From an uncultured Clostridia bacterium (GTDB lineage Bacteria; Bacillota; Clostridia; Christensenellales; Borkfalkiaceae), in assembly GCA_934254825.1 (NCBI GenBank), contig CAKQMB010000008.1, positions 1-64,000 on the forward strand: a stretch of DNA of 64,000 nucleotides, in the 5' to 3' direction. The position numbers and the translations under genes were made by a program. Below the pieces are notes generated by a model. It made no database searches. It saw only the letters and a program-made list of their open reading frames with translations, and was not told the DNA's origin. Within the stretch, counting starts at the first letter, position 1, and each line of letters begins with the position of its first letter. Positions 42,498-50,978 of the stretch are shown piece after piece.

Positions 42498-43745
42498 TTA
42501 TTTATTCCGATCCGCAAAACGCGAATATATCCCGAACGCAATCGCCGCGAGAACGCAGATCGCCGAAGAAATAAGCAGAAGCTTAAAAACTCCGTTCCAG
42601 CCGAAGTTGTCGGCAATCGTTCCCAAGCCGTAAGAACTTATCGTACTTCCGATATAACTGCATCCGTTCATAATGCCCGCAAGCATGCCCGCGTTCGAGG
42701 TTTTCACTGTCAGCGGAGCCATGCTCGTTATCACGTTGTTAGAACCCGACATCACGAGCGAAACCACACAAAGACAGATTATCATAATCACCGCGGAAAC
42801 CTCTCCGAAGATTATTTCAGCCCCTATCGCGAGCGCGGAAACGAGAAACAGAACTCCGCAAAGCGAAACGAAGCTTTTTATATATTTCCCGATAAACACA
42901 GCCACAGCCGTTCCGAAAACCGATACGAGCGGAAGAAACAGAGTTAAAAGTATGCCGAGATAATCGGGCATAACGTAAGTTTCTTTGAGTATCGTCGGCA
43001 CCCAAACGGTTATTCCGTCCTTGATGAGATTGGTTATAATCGCGAAAACGCCGAGAATAATAAATATCGTTATGAAACTTTTATTCGCGCTTTTTCCGCT
43101 TTCCCGCAGGTTCGCGGCATCCGTCTCTTCTCCGCCCGTCTCCGCTTTCTGCAATCCTCCGCCCGACTTTTTCAAAGCCGAACACATAAAAAACCATATG
43201 AACGCCACTATCGGAAGTATTGCCGCCGCCACAAAAAATATCGTTTTATAAGCCGACAATTTGACGAACAACGCGCTCAGCCCGTAAACGGCGAACGTTC
43301 CGCAAGCCACCGTCGTTCCCATAACCACAACGGCTTTCGACACATATTTTTCGTCGAGATACTCCGACAAAAACCTCGCGAGCATCGCCCACAAAAAGGA
43401 AAGCGAAGCGCCGTTTACGAGCCACAGATATTTGAAATAAGCGAATTTATTTAAAAACGGCAACACGAAATTGCACACCGACGAGACGAGAAGCGAAAAG
43501 AAAACCGTGTATTTGAGGTTGTATCTCTTGCAGAAAATACCGTTTATGATCTGCCCCGCGCCGTAAGCGAAGAAGAAAATCGTCCCCACGCTTCCGCTTT
43601 CCGCGTGAGAGATGCCGAACGCGCTTTCGATCTGCGTTATATTGGCGTTATACCCGAGCTTACCGATATAAGAACAGGTGTAAACAAGCCAGCAAACGAA
43701 AATCGCGAGCGTGTTTTTGTTTATGAATTTGTTTTTATTTTCCAT
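42498..43745 (-). CDS. MFS transporter, organophosphate:phosphate-antiporter-like
   Basis: 415 aa with about twelve membrane helices and a charged central loop. The start (WLVYTCSYIGKLGYNANI) and the second helix region GTIFFFAYGAGQIINGIFCKRYN resemble GlpT/UhpC-type OPA transporters, which move sugar phosphates, but substrate is not readable. It is the last gene of the leftward glycan locus, so uptake or export of a sugar derivative released by the enzymes upstream is likely. Confidence 0.82.
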   Translation of the reverse strand: MENKNKFINKNTLAIFVCWLVYTCSYIGKLGYNANITQIESAFGISHAESGSVGTIFFFAYGAGQIINGIFCKRYNLKYTVFFSLLVSSVCNFVLPFLNKFAYFKYLWLVNGASLSFLWAMLARFLSEYLDEKYVSKAVVVMGTTVACGTFAVYGLSALFVKLSAYKTIFFVAAAILPIVAFIWFFMCSALKKSGGGLQKAETGGEETDAANLRESGKSANKSFITIFIILGVFAIITNLIKDGITVWVPTILKETYVMPDYLGILLTLFLPLVSVFGTAVAVFIGKYIKSFVSLCGVLFLVSALAIGAEIIFGEVSAVIMIICLCVVSLVMSGSNNVITSMAPLTVKTSNAGMLAGIMNGCSYIGSTISSYGLGTIADNFGWNGVFKLLLISSAICVLAAIAFGIYSRFADRNK

Positions 43746-43820
43746 TTATTTTAAATATCGCCTCTTTTTATCGTCGGTAAATTCAATCGTAAATTCAATC
43801 GCCGATAATCATAAATTACG

Positions 43821-45359
43821 TCAATCGTCGGCGACTTTTTCGAAAACGGGCAGTTTATCTATCGGAGCGGCTACAAAACTTTCTCCGCGTCCGTAAACAT
43901 CTCCGTTTTCGATATCTTTCCATTTTCCTTTCGGGAAGATTACTTTTCTTACGTTCACGCCTTTTTCAAGTACCGGGGCGACAAGATATTTATCCCCGAG
44001 CATAAATTCGTCCGTAATTTTTTCGTATCCCGACGACGGGTACTCGTATTCGAGATATCTGACGGCAGGCTTGCCGCTTTTTGCGGCATCGGAAAGCTGA
44101 CCGATAATATACGGCGTGAATTTTTCGCGTAGCTCCATAATCTTTTTGCATATTTCGGCAACCCTGTTTTCTTTTCTGTTCCACACGTCCAGCGAAAACT
44201 GAATCATAGGAAGAAGAGCCGAGGCTTCGCACCAACGGATTATAAGCTCGTCGTCGAGATTGCTTTTGTCTATAAAATCGGCAGACAATCCACCGCCGAC
44301 CATATCGGGGCAACCGAAAATGTACCCCGCCAGCCCTTGCGTTAAAACACAAGGCAAAAGCGAGGACAATCCGAGCAGTTCCCCGTCGGTTTTCCAGGCG
44401 TGCTTTTTATCGTTCAAACGGCAGATAATCGGCTTATAGGCGGACTTATATAAACTTCTCGCTTCTTTCAGGTCGCTATCTATACTATCTATCCACAGTC
44501 TCGACTGCTCGTTTTTAAACTCGTATTCTTTCGCCGTGTACTCGGGATCGCCGCCGTCCATTTTAAAGCCCGAAACGCCGTAATCGTTCATAAGTCTTCG
44601 GGCGTTCTCGTTTATCCATTGTTTCGCGGAATCGCCAGATACGAAATCGAGCTGAGCGGAATATCCTTCCCACCACGCGGCAAAAAGCGGTTTTCCGTCT
44701 TTCTGAATAACTCTGTTTTCGCGCATATGGTCGAAAATCCAGGGCGCGTAGTCGGCGGACTTAGGCGAATCGGGCGAAATATAAGGACATATCCACAAAG
44801 AAACGATAAATCCGAGCTCGTTAAGCTCCTTTATCATAGCTCGCGGGTCGGGGAAATACGCGGGATTGAAATCCCACACACCGTAGTCCTTCTGCCATGT
44901 GTCGTCGACAATTATTATCCCCGGTTTAAACCCGTTTTTAACGATCGAACGCGCGTAATCAAGGATTTTTTCCTGATTTTGCGACCATAAAAGCACCGTC
45001 CACGAGCAGTACTGCGGAGCGGAAAACGCTCTTATATCGGGAGTTTTCCCCGTCGGCGGATAATGCTTTGCCGCCGCAGCCGTCGCCGCGGTTTTAAGCG
45101 TTTCGCCCGCTTTCCGAAAATCGATTTCCTCGGCTTCGACGGTAATTTCCCCGAGATAAAACTTCACGCTACCGCCCTTTTCGAGCCAGATATATCGTCC
45201 TTTATTGCTCAGAAAAATCGGATTTAATTGACTGTGGGTTAAATTTACGGACGTGTCGATAAAAAGCTCGTCCTTTTCCCCGACGGGAAATTTCTCGCCG
45301 TAATCAACCGCGCCCGCATACCAGTATTCGTTTTCTTCGAATTTTATTTTTTCCGTCAT
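43821..45359 (-). CDS. GH31 family glycoside hydrolase
   Basis: 512 aa. Family 31 contains alpha-glucosidases and alpha-xylosidases, retaining enzymes. The barrel begins near residue 110. The sequence GIIIVDDTWQKDYGVWDFN matches the first conserved strand and GFKMDGGDPEY carries the nucleophile Asp. Shorter than many GH31 enzymes because the N-terminal beta domain is small. No signal peptide, so cytoplasmic. It is ATGA-coupled to the GH94-like gene upstream. It includes a one-mismatch copy of the 16-bp motif (YKPII). Confidence 0.85.
   Translation of the reverse strand: MTEKIKFEENEYWYAGAVDYGEKFPVGEKDELFIDTSVNLTHSQLNPIFLSNKGRYIWLEKGGSVKFYLGEITVEAEEIDFRKAGETLKTAATAAAAKHYPPTGKTPDIRAFSAPQYCSWTVLLWSQNQEKILDYARSIVKNGFKPGIIIVDDTWQKDYGVWDFNPAYFPDPRAMIKELNELGFIVSLWICPYISPDSPKSADYAPWIFDHMRENRVIQKDGKPLFAAWWEGYSAQLDFVSGDSAKQWINENARRLMNDYGVSGFKMDGGDPEYTAKEYEFKNEQSRLWIDSIDSDLKEARSLYKSAYKPIICRLNDKKHAWKTDGELLGLSSLLPCVLTQGLAGYIFGCPDMVGGGLSADFIDKSNLDDELIIRWCEASALLPMIQFSLDVWNRKENRVAEICKKIMELREKFTPYIIGQLSDAAKSGKPAVRYLEYEYPSSGYEKITDEFMLGDKYLVAPVLEKGVNVRKVIFPKGKWKDIENGDVYGRGESFVAAPIDKLPVFEKVADD
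44424..44439 (-). repeat. Dispersed 16-bp motif, copy 7 (in GH31)
   Basis: 15 of 16 matches, reverse orientation. It encodes Y-K-P-I-I. Confidence 0.7.
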
Positions 45360-47791
45360 AGAATAATTTCTACGTTTATTTCGCCTTTAAGCTCGGAGTT
45401 TTCGAACCTTACTTCGCCGCCTTCGGCTGATTTTCCGTTCACCGTTACGGTCTTGTTCGCGCCTTTTTTAAGCGTAAGATTTATCTTCGCGCCCTTTATC
45501 GAAACCGAAACGGAAAGCTCCTCGAACGGCATATTCCCCGCGGGTGCGATCGTAAGCCCGCTTAAATCGGCTTTTAATCCGAATACGTCGAAATAAAGGG
45601 TTTTCAAAAGCACGCAGCCGCTCCCCGTGAACCAGTCGCTCATGGACTCGCCGTCGAAACCCTTTTTCTCGTTTTCGATATAGGAGTTCGGCATAACGAA
45701 AGGCGTTGTCGTGATTATCTTATGCGCGGGCGGCAGAATTTTATAGATCTGCCCGAACGCAAGCTCGTTTTCGCCCGCAATAAACAGCGAACGAATACCG
45801 AAAAGCGTTGCGTGGATATACACCGCGCCGTTCTCCGCCGTTCCCTCGGGAAGCCTCGTGATACGCCCTACTTTGTCGTTTGTCGGCGCAAAATAGGGGT
45901 TGAAAGTCTTCAAGCCGTACTTGGAATCGAGCCGCTTATAAGCCGAAAGAATATCGTTTTTAAGCGATTTATCCCATTCGAGCGCGCCGGAAATAATCCA
46001 GAACGCGTCGGCGGTAAGTCCGTCGCGGTTTTCGCCGTCGTTATCCGAAAAGCTTCCGACAAAATAACTTCTCTTATCTCCCCAACCGTGCAGAATTTTT
46101 CTTTCGCCCTTGTCGTTTTTGACGACGGCGTATTTTAAAAGTCCGTTTTTCACGCCCTCGCGAACGGAAAGATATTCGTCGGCTTTTGCGTTTTCGTCTT
46201 TTTTACGCAGGATTTCGGACATTTCGGCGAGGTTACGGCAATATTGCAAAGTCGCCATAACGGACACGCCCGTGCCGTATTCCTTGTCTTTGTCCGTAGT
46301 TTTCCCGAGACCGTCGAGCGCGTCGTTCCAGTCTCCGTAAAGCGCGTGCAGGCAACCCGTTTCTTCATCGAGATTGCGGCGAAGGAACTCGGTTATTCTC
46401 ACGAGGTGATCCAAAACAGTGTCCTTTTCGTCGTTTAAAAGCACTTCGTTTCCGTTAAATTCGTAGTAGCCGCAAACTTCGTCGAGGATAGAAAAATCGT
46501 TCGTGTACGCAAGATATGTGTAAACGGTGGAGATTATCCACACTCCCTGATCGACGAACGGACGAAGATCCATCGGCGGAACCGCGCCCTTTGCCGCGGG
46601 ATAGGAATACTGTCTCGGCGCTCTGCCGTCGACGCCTATATAATTCAACGCCTCGACGATTTTGCCTCTGCAATAATCGGGAATCCACAAAAGCGCGGAT
46701 TCGAGCTGCTGAAAAATGTCTCTTATGCCGATATACGGTCCCGCGTAGTTTTTCGCGCGGGCGCAGAACTCGTTCTGACGGTGTACGCTTTTAATGAAAT
46801 ATTCGAGCGTCTTTTCGGGTACTTCTTTCCAATCGCCTTTTATCTTAACGGGCGGAATATCCTCGCCGACTTTCGCCGCGCGGTAATTTTCGCTCAGACG
46901 CCCGCCGTTTACGGTAAGCAGATAAGAAACTTCCGCCGTTTCGCCTTTTTTAAGCGTAAGCGGAATTATGTCGCCCGCGATCGCCGTATCGGTAAACTCG
47001 GTATGAGTTTTGCCCTCTCCCTCGAATTTTCCGTTTATAAGCGCGGAAGAAACGGTTATCTGTTCGTTCTCCCCGCCGCGGTATTGCGCGCGGGAAGTGG
47101 TGTTAATCGACTTATAGCCGCTTGTTTCGCGTTTAATGGTCGCCGTATGCTCGAAGCAGGACGTGCGGGATACATACTCGGTTACCGAAAAATCGAACTC
47201 GTTTTCTTTATAATCGCAACGTCTGTACCACTTGGTTTCTATGTTCTCGCAAAGGGCGTGAGAAAGCATAAGATCGAAATACGCAGACGAATAAGTTTCT
47301 ATCTCTCCGCCCGAAACGTTTTCGATCGTTACCGTGAACACGACCTGTTTTTTCTCGTTTACCGAAGCTTTGAGACAAGCCGCGAGGTTTTCCGTTTCGA
47401 CGAAATATCTCGCCGCGTCGGGAGAGAAAACGACAAATCTTTTTACGTTTTCCTCGAACGGAAATTTCGCCGCGCCGGTTATGGAAACGGGGAAAAACTT
47501 ATCCCCTCTCTTTTCTCCTATGAAAAAGCAGAGGTTGGGTTCTCTTCCGCCCGCAAAAGGCAGAACGATATTGAACGTGCTTTCCTCGATTTTCGCGTTT
47601 CCCGAAGAATACGCCCAATACGTCAAGCCGTCGCACGAATAAGGGTAACGCGCGTCGCCCTTGGACTGTTTGACGCAAAGAACGTCGTCCGCGCCGAGAA
47701 AACGGCATCCGCTCGGCATTTTCGGATATTCCTTTTCGCCCGCAAGCGCGGCTTTGGCTTTTTTAAATAATTCAAGGCTTCTTTTATCCAT
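45356..47791 (-). CDS. GH94-like glycoside phosphorylase
   Basis: 811 aa, normal for cellobiose/chitobiose phosphorylase relatives, which split a disaccharide with phosphate to give a sugar-1-phosphate. Beta-sandwich N-terminal part (to about 290), helical linker, (alpha/alpha)6 barrel (about 320-720) and a small C-terminal beta domain. The catalytic motif is GDWNDALD (Asp487/Asp490); RDIFQQLESALLW and ENGAVYIHATLFG are other family blocks. Cytoplasmic. Phosphorolysis saves ATP, fitting an anaerobe. It includes a 16-bp motif copy (YKSIN). The specific disaccharide cannot be told. Confidence 0.85.
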   Translation of the reverse strand: MDKRSLELFKKAKAALAGEKEYPKMPSGCRFLGADDVLCVKQSKGDARYPYSCDGLTYWAYSSGNAKIEESTFNIVLPFAGGREPNLCFFIGEKRGDKFFPVSITGAAKFPFEENVKRFVVFSPDAARYFVETENLAACLKASVNEKKQVVFTVTIENVSGGEIETYSSAYFDLMLSHALCENIETKWYRRCDYKENEFDFSVTEYVSRTSCFEHTATIKRETSGYKSINTTSRAQYRGGENEQITVSSALINGKFEGEGKTHTEFTDTAIAGDIIPLTLKKGETAEVSYLLTVNGGRLSENYRAAKVGEDIPPVKIKGDWKEVPEKTLEYFIKSVHRQNEFCARAKNYAGPYIGIRDIFQQLESALLWIPDYCRGKIVEALNYIGVDGRAPRQYSYPAAKGAVPPMDLRPFVDQGVWIISTVYTYLAYTNDFSILDEVCGYYEFNGNEVLLNDEKDTVLDHLVRITEFLRRNLDEETGCLHALYGDWNDALDGLGKTTDKDKEYGTGVSVMATLQYCRNLAEMSEILRKKDENAKADEYLSVREGVKNGLLKYAVVKNDKGERKILHGWGDKRSYFVGSFSDNDGENRDGLTADAFWIISGALEWDKSLKNDILSAYKRLDSKYGLKTFNPYFAPTNDKVGRITRLPEGTAENGAVYIHATLFGIRSLFIAGENELAFGQIYKILPPAHKIITTTPFVMPNSYIENEKKGFDGESMSDWFTGSGCVLLKTLYFDVFGLKADLSGLTIAPAGNMPFEELSVSVSIKGAKINLTLKKGANKTVTVNGKSAEGGEVRFENSELKGEINVEIIL
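47102..47117 (-). repeat. Dispersed 16-bp motif, copy 8 (in the GH94-like gene)
   Basis: 15 of 16 matches, reverse orientation. It encodes Y-K-S-I-N. Confidence 0.75.
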
Positions 47792-47839
47792 TTTTATCCT
47801 CTTTTATTTTCCTTTTTAAATTCGCCCGTTCAAACTCTC

Positions 47840-48982
47840 TCAATCGTCCTCTTCGACGATCTGCATCTGACCGGGAGCGAACCACATAAAGAGTTTTTTG
47901 CCCTTGTATTCGCCCTCGATCCTCTCGATTTTATTTTGAGAATTGTTGACGAAAAGCAAAAACTCCTTGCCGTTTTTATCTTTGAACTTCGAAACGATCA
48001 TCGGCATGCCCCAGTTGCGTTTGAAGAACAACCCCTCGATACAACCGGGCGTGTACAGCGGCGTGCCGCCGTAAGTTCTGCCCGCGTGATAAACCTCGAC
48101 AAGCTCGGAATTTGCAAGTCTTTCGGCGAAATGGTCGTTGAAAAGGCGCATTTGCCTTGCGAGGCGATCGAAAGTTTCGGTTTTGTTATAGTACTGATCG
48201 AACGGAGACAGGTGATAGCTCGACTCCAAAAGTCTGCCGTAAATATAAAACCAGAAAATGCCCTTCGCGCCGTGAGCGACGGCAGTCGATATCTGCCAGC
48301 GGATATCGTCCTCGGAGGGAACTCTGAACGCCCAATGCCCCACGGAAAGGAGCGTTGTCCAGAAATCCACGCCCGTTTTACGGGAGATTTCGCGGTACAT
48401 GTTGAGATTATGGAAATAAAGTCCCATTCCTTCTTCCGCGTTGTTCTCGAACATCTGAAAATAGCAATCGTAACAAAGCTGTCCGAGCCCCGTTTCCTTA
48501 ACGGCGTTTTCGAGCATTTTCGCATAGCCCGCGTGGTTCGTTCCGAGTGTTTTTTCGAAATCCTCGTCGAAAAACGGCAGGAAGTTTATGAACGGGCGGG
48601 CGTATTCCTTAACGATTTTCACGGCTTTGAGCATATCCGCCCAGTGAGCCTGCGCGGGTTCGTCGCCGACGTGGAACGCGTAAAAAGCAGGGTGCGAAGC
48701 AAATTTTTCCGCCGCGGCTTTAACCCGCCTGCGGTATTCTTCCTCTCCGATCTCGCCTATTTCGTACCACAAAGTGCGCTTGTCGCAAATTATGAGTTTC
48801 ATACCCTTTTTCGCCGCCGCGTCGAGGTTTTTCAGAATATATTCGTAGTCCTCGTCGGTTTCGGCATAGCAGGTCATAGGCGTGTTCATTCCGAGATCAC
48901 CCCAGTCGTCCACGCTTGTAACCGCGTCTATTTTGCCCGACGGAACATAGTTCCAGAAGCTCGTTACAAATTTTTTATCCAT
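47840..48982 (-). CDS. GH42-like putative glycoside hydrolase
   Basis: 380 aa, cytoplasmic, probable (beta/alpha)8 barrel. The segment HPAFYAFHVGDEPAQAHW with Glu108 looks like the acid/base motif of beta-galactosidase-type (GH42 or clan A) enzymes, and GIFWFYIYGRLLE fits a late barrel strand. I cannot find the second catalytic Glu with confidence, and no family block is complete, so the substrate is not assigned. It sits between GH78 and GH94-like genes with a 3-bp gap to the former. Confidence 0.55.
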   Translation of the reverse strand: MDKKFVTSFWNYVPSGKIDAVTSVDDWGDLGMNTPMTCYAETDEDYEYILKNLDAAAKKGMKLIICDKRTLWYEIGEIGEEEYRRRVKAAAEKFASHPAFYAFHVGDEPAQAHWADMLKAVKIVKEYARPFINFLPFFDEDFEKTLGTNHAGYAKMLENAVKETGLGQLCYDCYFQMFENNAEEGMGLYFHNLNMYREISRKTGVDFWTTLLSVGHWAFRVPSEDDIRWQISTAVAHGAKGIFWFYIYGRLLESSYHLSPFDQYYNKTETFDRLARQMRLFNDHFAERLANSELVEVYHAGRTYGGTPLYTPGCIEGLFFKRNWGMPMIVSKFKDKNGKEFLLFVNNSQNKIERIEGEYKGKKLFMWFAPGQMQIVEEDD

Positions 48983-48985
48983 AAT

Positions 48986-50878
48986 TTAATCCTTATCCGA
49001 AAATTTAATTCTGCCGGTTACGGCGTAGTAATAAATCGGGAGCGCGCTCCAACCGTGACAAAGACTGCACGACAAATCGCCGTCTTCCACGCCCTCGACA
49101 GTTTCCCAGAACGAAGTCGCGCCCGCGTCGAGCATTTTTTCGTAGTTTTTATCTATTTCGTTTATGACGTAATCTTCGTATTTCTTCCCGAAAGACAAAA
49201 GCGCGTCGTAAACGTAAGCCGCGGCGGCAAGAGTCGCTTTCAAAGCTTCCCCCCGCGTGAGTTTTTCGGCTAAATCTTCGCCGCCCAACCCTATCGAAAG
49301 GCAAAGCGCGTTGCCGAATTCGGTGTAAGTTTCTTCTCCGATATACGAACGGAACATTCCCGTTTTTTCGTTATAGAAATTTTCCGCGATAAGTTTTTTC
49401 ATATCGCTTAGCTCCGTTTTTTCGGACGGGAAAAGCTCTGCGTATTTTTCTTCCGCGTAAACGTAATAGGCGTTTAAAATAAGCGAATACCTTTCGGGCG
49501 AAAAATCGTTTTCCTTTCTCGAAAGATCGCCGCAGTTATCGCTGCCGTTTCCCCACTCGTAAAAGTTCCAATAAGGATACGGAAAGTCGGCTATAAGTCG
49601 ATTATCGCGCAGTTTCCGAAATTTTCCCATTATTCCTTGCAAGGTTTTATGAACCTCTTCGAGTATGGAATTATCGCCCGTGAACTTAACGTATTCGTGA
49701 ACCAGAACGATAAAACAAAGCGAATAAAGCGGTATCGCGGGAGTGTTCTCGGCGGGATAAGTAAGCTCTAAAAGCCCGTCTTTTCTCACGCCTTTCGACA
49801 TAAGCAGAATATTCGAACGGGCGAACCCGTCGCCATAAAAAGCTTTGTAGCCGCACAGCATTTCGTTTCGGCTGTCGAAGGTGTATAAAGCCTGTTCGCG
49901 CCACACGCAATCCTCGTAATGCTCGTGCATGCAAAGCGCGAGCGTTCTTATCGCGACAGCAGTTATTTTCTCGTGCAAAGTACTATCCGCCGCGAATTTC
50001 CTTATTTTAACGGGATAATCGACGGAAAGAATTGTGATTTGCCCGACTTCGATCGGATTTTCGGTTTTGACCTCTATATAGCGAAGTCCGAGCCTGCGGA
50101 AAGGGTTTACATACTTGTTCTCGCCCTTTTTTGCGATATATTCGAAAGAAAAGTCGCGGTTTCCGATAATCCTCGCAACTCCGCCGTTTTTGATATGCTC
50201 GCCGTAAGAAATAAGGATTTTCTGTTCGGTTTCGGAATGAAAATCGAGATAAATCTGCCCCGAATATTCCTTTTTGAGGTCGAACAGGTAAACGCCGTTC
50301 TCTTGCTTTATAATCTCCGATTTGACGGGAGCGGAAACGACCGATTTTTTCACGGGGCGGGGCGAAAGCTTTACGTTTCTGCCCGTGGCGTAGCTTTTAT
50401 GCCACAAATCGGGCGATTTTATCTCGTCGCGTTTTGTCGCGTCGTATAAAAAAGAATAACCGAGCTGGGGCGTAAGCGGCTTTTTATAGCCGTTTTTATA
50501 GCGGATATCCGAGCGGGAAAGAGTGTTTTCGTCGCTCGCGGCGAGGGTTTTCCCGTTTGCCGATATCTCGAAAATAACGCCCGCGCCGTCGTCTATCGAA
50601 GACGAACAGTTTATGCCCTGATACCATACGACGATTTCGATTTCGTTCTCTTTTTCCGTTAAAAAGTCGTTTAAAGGCAGTTCGTCGTAATATTTAACGT
50701 CCCGATAACCCTTATACAACCCGAAAAAAGCGAGTTTACCGTTTACATAAGCGGCATAATCGGTTTCCGCCGCAATGTAAAGCGTTGCGTTTTTTTCGGT
50801 TATCGTCGCCTTGAAATCGGCGTATTCGTCGGGAGACGGGTTTTCCCTCTCCCATATCCATTTTGATTTTTCAAACAT
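48986..50878 (-). CDS. GH78-like alpha-L-rhamnosidase
   Basis: 630 aa. Family 78 enzymes remove terminal rhamnose from plant glycans and flavonoids. An N-terminal beta-sandwich (begins SKWIWERENPSPDEYADF) precedes the (alpha/alpha)6 barrel, whose motif EDCVWREQALYTFDSRNE corresponds to DCPQRdE...W.GD, and the GATSFWETVEG block is also present. The length is short for GH78, with fewer accessory domains. No signal peptide. An exact copy of the 16-bp motif encodes NRLIAD mid-protein. Context: the glycan locus. Confidence 0.78.
   Translation of the reverse strand: MFEKSKWIWERENPSPDEYADFKATITEKNATLYIAAETDYAAYVNGKLAFFGLYKGYRDVKYYDELPLNDFLTEKENEIEIVVWYQGINCSSSIDDGAGVIFEISANGKTLAASDENTLSRSDIRYKNGYKKPLTPQLGYSFLYDATKRDEIKSPDLWHKSYATGRNVKLSPRPVKKSVVSAPVKSEIIKQENGVYLFDLKKEYSGQIYLDFHSETEQKILISYGEHIKNGGVARIIGNRDFSFEYIAKKGENKYVNPFRRLGLRYIEVKTENPIEVGQITILSVDYPVKIRKFAADSTLHEKITAVAIRTLALCMHEHYEDCVWREQALYTFDSRNEMLCGYKAFYGDGFARSNILLMSKGVRKDGLLELTYPAENTPAIPLYSLCFIVLVHEYVKFTGDNSILEEVHKTLQGIMGKFRKLRDNRLIADFPYPYWNFYEWGNGSDNCGDLSRKENDFSPERYSLILNAYYVYAEEKYAELFPSEKTELSDMKKLIAENFYNEKTGMFRSYIGEETYTEFGNALCLSIGLGGEDLAEKLTRGEALKATLAAAAYVYDALLSFGKKYEDYVINEIDKNYEKMLDAGATSFWETVEGVEDGDLSCSLCHGWSALPIYYYAVTGRIKFSDKD
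49591..49606 (+). repeat. Dispersed 16-bp motif, copy 9 (in GH78)
   Basis: Exact 16-base match, forward orientation. The coding strand is read in another frame and gives D-N-R-L-I. Confidence 0.8.
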
Positions 50879-50887
50879 AATTTATCG

Positions 50888-50927
50888 TTAAAAAAATTTT
50901 ATGCGGCGGCGCGCCGCGCCGCCGCAT
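50888..50927 (-). terminator. Intrinsic terminator inside the glycan locus
   Basis: ATGCGGCGGCG (50901-50911) pairs with CGCCGCCGCAT (50917-50927), very GC-rich, with A/T on its left giving a U-tract on the minus strand. It lies between Gfo/Idh and GH78, so the locus is at least two transcripts or is attenuated. Confidence 0.75.
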
Positions 50928-50978
50928 AAAAAATAAAAACAAATCGTAGTTGTTTTATATCACGCGCGATTTCCGATT

